Source: Clostridiales bacterium (GTDB lineage: Bacteria > Bacillota > Clostridia > Oscillospirales > Oscillospiraceae). From it: a stretch of DNA of 24,301 nucleotides. The notes beneath the pieces were generated by a model. That model made no database searches and had not been told where the DNA came from. It saw only the letters and a program-made list of their open reading frames with translations. Positions 13,969-21,429 of the stretch are shown here, one piece after another; the stretch's first letter is position 1, and every line of letters starts with the position of its first letter. Where the stretch lies: contig JAJQAS010000243.1 in assembly GCA_021203685.1 (NCBI GenBank), positions 1 to 24,301 of the forward strand, in the 5' to 3' direction. The position numbers and the translations under genes were made by a program.

Positions 13969-14471
13969 ATTCTGTCCCCCCGCAGGCGGCACAGCCCCCG
14001 GAAGGGGGCCTCGATGCCATACCGCAGCTTCCGTGGAATCGAATCCAACGCGATGGCCCGGACGTAAATGGCGGCGCGAACCCCCGCGTTGTGACCGCCC
14101 CAGATGTCGGTGAAAATCTGGTCGCCCAACATAATGGTTTCCGCCGGGGTGCAGCCGTATTCCTCCATGACCTTGTGGAAGTTCCGGGCGTGGGGCTTGG
14201 AGGCGTGGCTCAGGTAGGGCACGAATCCCTCGCAAAAGGTCTTGGAGCGCCGGGGCTTCCGCCCGTTGGAGAGAACGAACAGGGTCATCCCCCGCCGCTC
14301 CACCTCCTCCGCCCAGGCCCGGAGCCGGGGGGAGGGCATGGCCTCGCCGTAACGGGCCAGGGTGTTGTCCAAATCAGCCAGAATCAGCCGGACGCCCTGG
14401 GCGGCCAGGTCGTCCAGATCCAGGTCGTACACGCTGTCGATGAGCTTGTCCGGCGTCAGCGGGAACCCCAT
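13965..14471 (-). CDS. YqeG-family HAD phosphatase (class IIIA)
   Basis: A 168-residue phosphatase of the YqeG family, widespread in Firmicutes and of uncertain substrate; some relatives act on phosphatidylglycerol phosphate. HAD motifs: LADLDNTLARY with D33 and D35, SNGRK (68-72), Lys92 in ASKPHARNF and GDQIFTDIWGG with D117 and D122. The start at ATG 14471 is chosen for the GAGAGG site seven bases upstream and the family-typical MxxPLTPDK start; the frame is open further upstream but without homology. It is the first gene of the operon with the endonuclease IV-like and peptidase genes, and has a promoter at 14598-14626. Confidence 0.92.
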   Translation of the reverse strand: MGFPLTPDKLIDSVYDLDLDDLAAQGVRLILADLDNTLARYGEAMPSPRLRAWAEEVERRGMTLFVLSNGRKPRRSKTFCEGFVPYLSHASKPHARNFHKVMEEYGCTPAETIMLGDQIFTDIWGGHNAGVRAAIYVRAIALDSIPRKLRYGIEAPFRGLCRLRGDRI

Positions 14472-14597
14472 AACGATACCTCTCTCTTCCAGTTCTGACC
14501 CGCCGCCCCGGCGCATAAAATACGCCACAAGGGAAACGGGTGGATGCGCGCGGAACAAATGGAAAATTTCGTCCATTTTTCCAGCAACACGATTTTC

Positions 14598-14626
14598 AGT
14601 ATAACATTCTTTTGGGGGAGAAACAA
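14598..14626 (-). promoter_or_regulatory. Promoter of the yqeG operon
   Basis: On the minus strand TTGTTT (14621-14626), a 17-base spacer and TATACT (14598-14603), with an extended TGT before the -10. It lies about 127 bases upstream of the yqeG start. TATAAC on the plus strand (14600-14605) overlaps the -10 and might serve the divergent gene, but it lacks a -35 box. Confidence 0.65.
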
Positions 14627-14637
14627 GGGGGGATTCT

Positions 14638-15426
14638 GTGGAAAATTCTGCTTTTCCACGGCTGTTTTGCGCCGTCACGACCGACGAAGCGCAAAACCTG
14701 AAGCAATGGCCGCTGGAGCCGGTGTGGATGGCCTACCGGGCGGGGGACGGTCCCCGGCTCTACCGGGCCGCGCCGCCGGAGGCCATTTCCGGCGGGTTGC
14801 TGGCGGCGGAGGACAGCCGCCTGCGGCAGGTGGGCGGCAGCGCCGTCTTTTGCCAGCAGGCGGTGCGGGAGTGCAAAGCCCGGGGTGCGGCGGGCTTCTG
14901 GGCCAACTGGAGCCGCCCGCCAGAGGGCGCAATGACCGCGCTGACAGCGGAACTGGACGCCGCCCTGTCCCGGCAGGGGCTGACCCTGTGGGTGGGGGAG
15001 CCTTACGGCGCAGCCTGTCCCACAGCCCGGGTGCTGGTTTCGTCGGCCCTCTCCGGCGGGACGCTGAAAGGGCGGCTCACCGGGGCCATGGAGCGGCTGG
15101 GACAAAACCGGGTGGTGCTGGCGGTGGAACGCATGGCGGAAGATTTCCCCCTCCCCGCGGTCAGCGGAGCGGGTCAGCCCCTGACCCGGCGGGAGCTGGC
15201 CGCGCTTCAGGAGCGGCACCGGCCCAAACGCTGGTATTCCGGGGAGTTTTGTGCCTGGTACTTCACCTATGAGCAAGAGGGGCAGGTGCATCTCGTCCTC
15301 TACGACGACGGCGAGAGCATCCGGCGGAAGCTGCTGCTGGCGCAGGGGCTGGGGGTGGCCCGGGCACTGGTGGCCTGGGCGGAGGTGAAGGACTGCGCAG
15401 AGGCGATTTTTGCGGCAAAAGGGTAA
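14638..15426 (+). CDS. Conserved-looking protein of unknown function, possibly a degenerate GH18-like barrel
   Basis: I do not recognise this 262-residue soluble protein. It has no signal peptide or membrane segment. The spacing of hydrophobic strands (VWMAYRAG, GGLLAAEDS, AGFWANW, GLTLWVGEPYG, VLVSSALSGGT, RVVLAVERM, CAWYFTYEQEG) suggests an alpha/beta barrel. The end, VHLVLYDDGESIRRKLLLAQ followed by GVARALVAW, recalls the end of glycoside hydrolase family 18 and YaaH spore-germination barrels. The catalytic DxxDxE motif of that family is absent. The start is GTG 14638 with AAGGGGGG upstream (about 14625-14632). It is divergent from the yqeG operon and has a terminator of its own. Composition is like its neighbours. 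Confidence 0.7.
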   Translation: MENSAFPRLFCAVTTDEAQNLKQWPLEPVWMAYRAGDGPRLYRAAPPEAISGGLLAAEDSRLRQVGGSAVFCQQAVRECKARGAAGFWANWSRPPEGAMTALTAELDAALSRQGLTLWVGEPYGAACPTARVLVSSALSGGTLKGRLTGAMERLGQNRVVLAVERMAEDFPLPAVSGAGQPLTRRELAALQERHRPKRWYSGEFCAWYFTYEQEGQVHLVLYDDGESIRRKLLLAQGLGVARALVAWAEVKDCAEAIFAAKG

Positions 15427-15432
15427 GAAAGG

Positions 15433-15468
15433 CCCCCTCCCAGGTGTTGGGAGGGGGTTGTAGGTTTT
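15433..15468 (+). terminator. Terminator of the unknown-function gene
   Basis: A perfect 10-base-pair stem CCCCCTCCCA/TGGGAGGGGG (15433-15442 with 15448-15457) and a five-base loop are followed by TTGTAGGTTTT. The T run is interrupted. It begins six bases after the stop codon. Confidence 0.75.
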
Positions 15469-15490
15469 GCATGGTGTTGTTCGTGAGGAA

Positions 15491-15593
15491 ACCCCTCCAC
15501 CGTCAAGCGGCACTTCCGAAGCTGCGCTTCTCCCTGCGCCACCGCCTAAAGGCGGCGGCCCTCCTCCCCTTTCAGGGGAGGCAAGAGGGGTGG
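15491..15593 (+). repeat. Mosaic hairpin repeat, copy 5 (family B)
   Basis: This is the longest copy. It has the ACCCCTCC end, an extra module (15499-15537; CCGTCAAGCGGCACTTCCG...) before the CCGCC-TAAA-GGCGG hairpin, the CCTCCCCTTTCAGGGGAGG hairpin, and GAGGGGTGGT. The tail to about 15650 (GGTTACAAAAAG...) is like copies 2 and 4. The extra module is the inverse of the one in copy 4. Confidence 0.8.
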
Positions 15594-15670
15594 TCGGTTA
15601 CAAAAAGTTACTTCTCCATAGAATACCAGCACTAAGTTTGTCAAAAACGCTTTTTGTTCCATCCGCACGT

Positions 15671-15703
15671 CATTGCACATTGCACATTGCTAATTGCTAA
15701 TTT
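15671..15703. repeat. Heptamer array R7, overlapping the 3' end of the RND gene
   Basis: Four units of the NATTGCN type, opening with the same wording as array R1 beside coaBC (CATTGCACATTGCA...). It supplies the last codons and TAG stop of the RND exporter gene. Confidence 0.78.
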
Positions 15704-18700
15704 GCCCCGTGGCTGGCTCGGTGGTCGTTCCGTCGCTCCCCCGCTCCGCTTCCAGCTGGGCGATAAACTCCGCCGCGTCGTCGGGGGCGTCGTCCATGTC
15801 GTCGCTGCCCACGTCTACCTCTCGCGGCTGCTTCCGGAAGAGCAGGTCGTACATCACCGGGATGATAAACAAGGTCATCAGCGTGGCATAGAGCAGACCC
15901 CCCGCCACCACCACCGCCATGCCCCGGCTCATGCCGGCGCTGGTGCTGGTGTCGAAAATCATGGCGCTCATGGCCAGGATGGTGGTCATGGCGGTCATCA
16001 AAATGGGCCGCATACGGGTCTTGCCGGTGGCGATCAGGGCGTCCCATTTGCCCATGCCCCCCAGCCGCAGCTGGTTGGTGTAGTCCACAAAAACGATGCC
16101 GTTGTTGACCACGGTGCCCATCAGCACCAGGAAGCCCATCATGGCGAACATGGACAGCTGCTCTCCCGCCGCCAGCAGGCCCATGAAGCCGCCGGTGAAG
16201 GCCAGGGGGACGGTGAACAGCACGATGAAGGGGCTGAGCAGGCTCTGGAACTGGGCCACCATCACCAGGTAGACGAACAGCAGGCCCAGGGCCAGCATCT
16301 CGCCCATCTGGGTCATCATGCTCATGACGTTTTCGTACTCGCCGGAAATCTCATAGGAGTAGCCCTCCGGCATTTCGTAGCTCTCCAGGTCGGCGGTGAG
16401 CTTCTGGGTGAGTTTGGTGGTGTTGTAGCCGTCGGCGGTGGTGGCGGAGACGGTCATATACCGGACGTTGTTCTCCCGGCTGATGGACTCCAGGCCATCG
16501 GCGGTCTCCAGCGTGGCGAACTCGCTGAGGGTGTGTTCCTCGGTGACGGTCTCGCCGTCGTCGTCGGTGGTGGTGGTCTCAAACACGGTGCTGAGCAGGG
16601 TCTCTTTGGTGGGGAGGTCCCGCTCGTCCACGATGACCACGTCCATGTCCTGGTCGTCGATGGTGACGGTGACGGCGGTGGTCTCGGTGGTCAGGCTGGT
16701 GGCAATTTGGCTGTAGATTTGGGCGTTGGTCAGGCCCAGCTTCATGGCCTTGTCCCGGTCGATGACCAGGTGCAGGGTCTGGTCGGCGTCCTCCTGGTTG
16801 TTGGTGACCTCGGTGAAGCCCTCCTCCTGGGAGATGATGTCCACAAAGTCCTCGCTGATCTCTCGCAGGGTGTCCAGGTCGGAACCGTAGATGTTGATCT
16901 CCAGACCGCTGCCCAGCAGGGAGGACATGGAGCTCATGGCGGAGGCAGAGACCGTGACTTCCGCGCCCTCCACATCGGTCACCGCCGCCTCAATTTCGTC
17001 ACAGATGGAATAAATTTGCTTCTCCTTGGTGACGCTGTCGTCGGGCAGGACGTAGAAGGTGTAGGTGCTGTAGTCGTCGCTGCTCAGCTCACTGGAGAGG
17101 AGCGAGGTGGCGTTGCCCAGGCCGCCCACGGTCTCCACGCCGTCCACGGTGAGAATTTTCTCCGTCAGCTCGTCGGCAATGGCAAAGCTGCTGTCCTTGT
17201 CGATATCCTCGTCCAGGGTGACGGTGACGGAAATTTGGTCGCTGGCCATGTCGGGGATGAGCACCATGCCCATCCGGGTGACACCGAAGATGGAGAAGGC
17301 CAGCAGCCCGATGGCGAGGCCCAGCGGCACCACCTTGTAGCGCAGGCAGAAGGTCAGCGCCTTGCCGTAGCCGCCCACCATGCGGTCAAAGAGGGGATGT
17401 TTGACATTCCGCACCTTCCGCAGCAGCACCGAGGCGATGGTGGGCACCACCGTCAGCGCCACCAGCAGCGAAGCCAGCAGGGCGAAGGTGATGGTCAGGG
17501 CGAAGGGCAGCATCAGCTCACGGGTCATGCCGGAGGTGAAAATCATGGGCAGGAACACGCAGATGGTGGTCAGGGTGGAGGCGATAATGGCGCCGTTCAC
17601 CTGCTTGGCCCCCTGGACGGCGGCCCGGGGCGCCGACAGGCCCCGGTTGCGCAATCGGTAGATGTTCTCGATGACCACAATGGAGTTGTCCACCAGCATA
17701 CCAATTCCCATCGCCAGGCCCGCCATCGACATCAAGTTCAGGCTGATGTCCGAGAAGTACATCAGCAGGATGGCCACCAGCACCGAGAAGGGGATGGAGA
17801 AAGCCACCACGATGGTGGGCAAAGCGTCCTTCAGGAACACCGTCAGCACGATGACCGCCAAAATTGCGCCATACACCATGCTGGTCAGGATGTTTTGCAG
17901 GAAGATACTGATGTAGTCGCCCTGATCCATCAGGGTGGAGATGTGCAGGCCCTCGTTTTCGGCCTCCAGCGTCTCGGCGGCGGCGTTGCACACCTTGGAG
18001 ACTGCGCTGGTACCGGCGGTGCTGCCCTTGTAGACGGCCAGCACAATGGCCTCCTCGCCGTTGACCTTGGTGTAGCTCTCTCCAGCGTTGTCGATGACGG
18101 TGATGTCCGCCACGTCGGCCAGGCGCACGTCGCCCACCCCGTCCAGGCTGCACAGCAGCAGGTCCTCGATTTCCTCCAGGGAGGTCAGGCCGTCGCCGAT
18201 TTTCAGCATCCACTGGTTGTCGTCCTCGTCGTCCACGTACCCGGCGGGCATGGAGAAGTCCTGGGCGTAGATGATGGACGCCAGGGTGCTGGCCTCCAGC
18301 AGGGAGTCGATGTTGGCGCTCTCCAGCGCGGTCTCCCGGGCCTCCTCATAGGATTCCAGGGCCTCGTCCAGCTGCTCCTGTCCGCTCTCGATGGTGCTCT
18401 GGGCAGAGGCCAGCTGGGCGCTGGCGCTGCCGAAACCCGCCGCCGCCAGAATCTTGCTGGCCTCCACGGTGGAGTAGCTGGCCAGGGCCTCGGAGACGGC
18501 GTCGCTGACCGAGTCGCACACCGCCTGGGCCGTGGCGATGGTCACGGTCAGGTTTTCCAATTCCGCCTCGATGTTGGGGATGCGGGTGTTCACAATTTCA
18601 TCCAGCTGGCTCAGGTTCTCGGTGGTCAGCTGGGCGGCCACCTCGCTCTGGCCCTGCTCCTCCAGCAGGGCCACCGCGTTGGCCAGCTTGGTGGAGCCGC

Positions 18701-19934
18701 TGAGGGCTTCCTCCACCGAGCTGGGGTACTGGGACGCCAGCGTTTCCACAGCCTCCGTGGCCGCCTGTTCCGCCGCCAGCTGACAGGCCGCCCGGGTCGC
18801 GCTGGCGACGGTGTCGCCCATGGCGTCCAAAATCTCGTCCACGTTGTCCGCTGTAACGGTGGTGGTGGTCGTGGTCGTTTCCGAGGAATCGCCGCTGCTG
18901 TCGCCTGACCCGCTTGTAGCATCGCTCAATGTGTCCTGAGCGTCCACCAGGTTCTGCACGGCCTCCACCAAAACGCTCTCATAGGTCTCGTCGTAGATGG
19001 CCTGATAGACCTCGTCCCCGGAGACCGCCTCCTGGATGGAGGCGAAGAGGGCGTTCAGCTGCTCGTAGGAGTCGGTGATCCCCGCGTCCTCGTAGGCTTG
19101 CAGCTCCAACTGCAGGGCGGCCTGCTTCGCCTGCTCGCTGGCCAGCTCCGCCTCGTAGGCGGCCTGGGTGGCCAGGGCGGTGTTCAGCCCCAGAGTGGCC
19201 TCCCCCAGCTGGTCTGCGGTGTCGTTCTCCTGGTCCTCCAACTGGTCAATGCCGTCCTCTACCTCCGCTGCGGCCTCGTCCAGCTCCGCCTGGGCGTCCT
19301 CGATTTCCGCCAGGGCTTCGGCCAGCTGGTCGTCCACCTCCGCCAGCAGCTTGTTGTTGATGTCGTCAATTTTGTCCTGGTTCAGCCGCACTTCCACGGT
19401 CTGGTCCACCAGACCCATGGCCGTGACGGTGGAGACGCCCTCCTGCCGCTCGTAGTAGGGCACCACCGTCTCGTCCACGAAGTCAGACAGCTCGTAGATG
19501 TCCATCCCGTCGTAGCTGACGGAGACGTACTGGGTGGCCATCATGTCCATGGAGATTTCCATCACGTTGGGGGTGCCGCACTCGTCGGGCAGCGTGGTGG
19601 ACTGAATGGCCTCGTTGACCTTGACCATGGCGGAATCCATGTCCGTGTCGTCCTCAAACTCCAGCATGATCATGGAGTAATTCTCCGCGCTGCTGCTGGT
19701 GACGTTTTCCACGTTGCTGACCGTCCCCAGGTTGCCCTCCAGCGGCTCGGTCACGTTGCTCTCCACCTTCTCCGGGCTGGCGCCGGGGTAGGTGGTGATG
19801 ACGATCATGTAGGGCATACTCATGTCCGGCAGCAGGTCGGTGGTCATCCGGGTCAGGCTGACCGCCGCCAGCGTCAGGCAAAGAATCACCGCCACCAGGA
19901 CGGTAAAGGGTTTTTTGACACATTGTTTGATCAT
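15690..19934 (-). CDS. RND-family exporter (AcrB/HAE-like) with a large helical insertion
   Basis: A 1414-residue inner-membrane transporter of the hydrophobe/amphiphile efflux RND type, which exports drugs or lipids using the proton gradient. TM1 is at about 10-30. A second cluster (about 675-840) carries TM4 with GMLVDNSIVVIENIYR (D749, the proton-relay acid; the second acid of AcrB is Asn here). The second half has TM7 (866-886) and a cluster at 1210-1365 with NNGIVFVDY in place of the AcrB lysine helix. Ordinary relatives have about 1000-1060 residues. The excess is one block at about 199-548, rich in Ala/Glu/Leu/Gln and with a Ser/Thr/Gly-rich middle (340-360), placed where the docking subdomain begins; the conserved SMPAGYV resumes at 561. 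No adaptor gene is nearby. It is divergent from a MarR gene. The stop lies in array R7. Confidence 0.92.
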   Translation of the reverse strand: MIKQCVKKPFTVLVAVILCLTLAAVSLTRMTTDLLPDMSMPYMIVITTYPGASPEKVESNVTEPLEGNLGTVSNVENVTSSSAENYSMIMLEFEDDTDMDSAMVKVNEAIQSTTLPDECGTPNVMEISMDMMATQYVSVSYDGMDIYELSDFVDETVVPYYERQEGVSTVTAMGLVDQTVEVRLNQDKIDDINNKLLAEVDDQLAEALAEIEDAQAELDEAAAEVEDGIDQLEDQENDTADQLGEATLGLNTALATQAAYEAELASEQAKQAALQLELQAYEDAGITDSYEQLNALFASIQEAVSGDEVYQAIYDETYESVLVEAVQNLVDAQDTLSDATSGSGDSSGDSSETTTTTTTVTADNVDEILDAMGDTVASATRAACQLAAEQAATEAVETLASQYPSSVEEALSGSTKLANAVALLEEQGQSEVAAQLTTENLSQLDEIVNTRIPNIEAELENLTVTIATAQAVCDSVSDAVSEALASYSTVEASKILAAAGFGSASAQLASAQSTIESGQEQLDEALESYEEARETALESANIDSLLEASTLASIIYAQDFSMPAGYVDDEDDNQWMLKIGDGLTSLEEIEDLLLCSLDGVGDVRLADVADITVIDNAGESYTKVNGEEAIVLAVYKGSTAGTSAVSKVCNAAAETLEAENEGLHISTLMDQGDYISIFLQNILTSMVYGAILAVIVLTVFLKDALPTIVVAFSIPFSVLVAILLMYFSDISLNLMSMAGLAMGIGMLVDNSIVVIENIYRLRNRGLSAPRAAVQGAKQVNGAIIASTLTTICVFLPMIFTSGMTRELMLPFALTITFALLASLLVALTVVPTIASVLLRKVRNVKHPLFDRMVGGYGKALTFCLRYKVVPLGLAIGLLAFSIFGVTRMGMVLIPDMASDQISVTVTLDEDIDKDSSFAIADELTEKILTVDGVETVGGLGNATSLLSSELSSDDYSTYTFYVLPDDSVTKEKQIYSICDEIEAAVTDVEGAEVTVSASAMSSMSSLLGSGLEINIYGSDLDTLREISEDFVDIISQEEGFTEVTNNQEDADQTLHLVIDRDKAMKLGLTNAQIYSQIATSLTTETTAVTVTIDDQDMDVVIVDERDLPTKETLLSTVFETTTTDDDGETVTEEHTLSEFATLETADGLESISRENNVRYMTVSATTADGYNTTKLTQKLTADLESYEMPEGYSYEISGEYENVMSMMTQMGEMLALGLLFVYLVMVAQFQSLLSPFIVLFTVPLAFTGGFMGLLAAGEQLSMFAMMGFLVLMGTVVNNGIVFVDYTNQLRLGGMGKWDALIATGKTRMRPILMTAMTTILAMSAMIFDTSTSAGMSRGMAVVVAGGLLYATLMTLFIIPVMYDLLFRKQPREVDVGSDDMDDAPDDAAEFIAQLEAERGSDGTTTEPATGQISN

Positions 19935-19979
19935 GTTAAACGCTCCAAACCAAAAAGGGCCTGTTCTTCATTCTGCTCT

Positions 19980-19988
19980 ATCATACCA
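19980..19988 (-). promoter_or_regulatory. Extended -10 promoter of the RND gene
   Basis: On the minus strand TGG directly precedes TATGAT (19980-19985). The -35 position has only CAGACT. The leader is about 40 bases, and a GGAG site lies ahead of the ATG at 19934. Confidence 0.6.
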
Positions 19989-20024
19989 CAGCCGCCAGGA
20001 AAAGTCTGCCCAAACTTGGCGAAG

Positions 20025-20052
20025 GAAACAGTTTCTTTTTGCAACAGTTGCA
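20025..20052. promoter_or_regulatory. Two palindromes between the RND and marR promoters, candidate MarR sites
   Basis: GAAACAGTTTC (20025-20035) and TGCAACAGTTGCA (20040-20052) are perfect palindromes around a single central A. They share the core AACAGTT, and their centres are 16 bases apart. They lie between the -35 region of the RND gene and the -35 box of marR. Binding by the adjacent MarR protein is an inference. Confidence 0.5.
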
Positions 20053-20055
20053 CAG

Positions 20056-20084
20056 TTGACTTGGTTGCTCCCCTTCTTTATAAT
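20056..20084 (+). promoter_or_regulatory. Sigma-A promoter of marR
   Basis: TTGACT (20056-20061), a 17-base spacer and a perfect TATAAT (20079-20084). The start of transcription would be near 20091. Confidence 0.88.
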
Positions 20085-20128
20085 ATAGAGTACTGTGAGC
20101 AAATTGTAACGAGGGGAGCTGTGCCGCA

Positions 20129-20593
20129 ATGGAACCGACGCAAATTCACCTGAGATTTTACCAGAGCATCGACCGCCTGCGCAGACTCAAGCGGGGGTTT
20201 GCGGACCGGCCCATGCGGTTTCCGGAGTTCCTGATGCTGACCGCCATCAACGAGTACCAAAAACAGCACCCCGACGTGCAGGGCATCTACGTCTCCGCCC
20301 TGGCGGACCATTTGGGGCTGGCGGTCCCCGCCGCCTCCAAGCAGCTGCGCAGCCTGGAACAGCAGGGGTGGCTGGTGCGGACGGTTGACAGAGCCAACCG
20401 CCGCAACACTTTCGTCTCCCTCTCGGAACAGGGCCAGCAGGTGCTGGCCCAGGAGGAATCCTTTTATCTGGAGATCAGCAGCCAGGTCTTTCAGCAGATG
20501 GGGGAGGAACGGTGCCTGTCTATCATCGACGGCATCTCCGATATGCTGGACCTGCTGGAGGAGACCTCCCGCCAACGGCAGGCACTAGAATGA
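20129..20593 (+). CDS. MarR-family transcriptional regulator
   Basis: A 154-residue winged-helix regulator; MarR proteins bind palindromic DNA as dimers and let go when they bind a small ligand. A dimerisation helix lies at the start. The HTH is at about 51-75 (YVSALADHLGLAVPAASKQLRSLEQQGW), and the wing follows with the conserved basic DRANRRNTFVSLSEQG. A long C-terminal helix contains two cysteine-poor turns. The ATG at 20129 has AGGGGAG about eleven bases upstream. It is divergent from the RND exporter with shared upstream DNA, the usual arrangement for a local repressor of an efflux pump. The ligand is unknown. Confidence 0.92.
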   Translation: MEPTQIHLRFYQSIDRLRRLKRGFADRPMRFPEFLMLTAINEYQKQHPDVQGIYVSALADHLGLAVPAASKQLRSLEQQGWLVRTVDRANRRNTFVSLSEQGQQVLAQEESFYLEISSQVFQQMGEERCLSIIDGISDMLDLLEETSRQRQALE

Positions 20594-20597
20594 CCGA

Positions 20598-20645
20598 AAC
20601 CGCCGCGGGACCCGTTGATTCAGGTTCCCACGGCGGTTCTTCCGT
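20598..20645. terminator. Hairpin between convergent marR and NfeD-like genes
   Basis: A long stem with one mismatch and one bulge (20598-20612 with 20623-20638) and a ten-base loop. The plus-strand tail is TCTTCCGTCGTTT and the minus-strand side has GGTTTCGG. It probably acts mainly for marR and may serve both directions. Confidence 0.65.
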
Positions 20646-20682
20646 CGTTTGCAATTGTATCATACGCTCTGCTTGTTGGCTC

Positions 20683-21198
20683 CTATGCGTCTTTGTCCCT
20701 CAGCGGCCGGACCACCACTTTGTTGCCGCACCAGCGGAGAATCTGCACGCGGGTCCCCGCGGGAATGAACTGTTCGTCCTCCGAAATGCACCGACATTCC
20801 TGCAAATTCTTGCCCCGGATGCGGCCCACCGGCTGCTCCTCCGAGATGCCGATCGTCAGCAGCGCGATCCTGCTCCCGAAATAAATCTCAACGTTGCCAT
20901 ACATGCCGTCATTTTCCTGCGTCACCACCTGCCTGACGGCGCTGAACGCCATCGCCAGCAGGATGGTCGCCGCAAACGTGAGCAAATGCCGGTGGTCGAA
21001 GATCACCTGGCTGACGTGGGTGGCCAGGGAGTAGAGCAGCAGGAGCACCTGCCAGACGCAGTAGAGCAGCCACAGGACGCTTCCGATCAGGACAGTCCCC
21101 AGAACTGACCCGTCCGTCCGCAGCGACATCTGCCGCCAGTGGGTGGAGATCACGCCGGTTGCCAACAGCGCAAACGCCGTTACCATGAAGTACAACAT
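20683..21198 (-). CDS. Small membrane protein with an NfeD-like C-terminal domain
   Basis: A 171-residue protein with three hydrophobic segments, at about 1-18, 31-58 and 70-92. A soluble tail (about 103-171) resembles the OB-fold of NfeD-like proteins: VGRIRGKNLQECRCISEDEQFIPAGTRVQILRWCGNK then VVVRPL. In those families the tail supports membrane-associated proteases or flotillins; no such partner is nearby. The start at ATG 21198 is chosen because it opens the first membrane helix and AAGGGG lies about ten bases ahead. The frame extends upstream to a TTG at 21294 with no sign of homology. It has a near-consensus promoter and a leader of about 115 bases. The NfeD link rests on pattern only. 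Confidence 0.72.
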   Translation of the reverse strand: MLYFMVTAFALLATGVISTHWRQMSLRTDGSVLGTVLIGSVLWLLYCVWQVLLLLYSLATHVSQVIFDHRHLLTFAATILLAMAFSAVRQVVTQENDGMYGNVEIYFGSRIALLTIGISEEQPVGRIRGKNLQECRCISEDEQFIPAGTRVQILRWCGNKVVVRPLRDKDA

Positions 21199-21318
21199 GG
21201 CTTGTTCGCCCCTTTCGCCATGCGTAAAGCGCGTTTTCAGTTGTTGCGGTCGCTGTCCGTTGCATGGGCTCCACCCCCTTTCTTGAGTGCCCAAAAAGAA
21301 AGGAAACTTTACAAAAGT

Positions 21319-21347
21319 AGTATACCGTTTTTTCTAATTCCTGTCAA
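21319..21347 (-). promoter_or_regulatory. Sigma-A promoter of the NfeD-like gene
   Basis: On the minus strand a perfect TTGACA (21342-21347), a 17-base spacer and TATACT (21319-21324). Transcription would start near 21312. Confidence 0.88.
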
Positions 21348-21429
21348 GGGTTTATTTGGCTTTTTCTGAAAATTTTGAGAGAAACTGTAAAAGTCTGCCG
21401 TTCCGCCTCTCGTATAGCGGCACAGAGCG

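Noticed and set aside
14600..14605. Plus-strand -10 box TATAAC as promoter of the unknown-function gene
   Set aside because: There is no -35 box at a fitting distance, and the same bases serve the better minus-strand promoter.
15654..18908. Long open frame (1084 codons) opposite the RND gene
   Set aside because: Same kind of shadow; the minus-strand RND protein has clear transmembrane and family motifs.
20909..21274. Overlapping 121-codon frame ahead of the NfeD-like gene as a leader peptide
   Set aside because: It overlaps the membrane protein out of frame for most of its length and has shadow-like composition.
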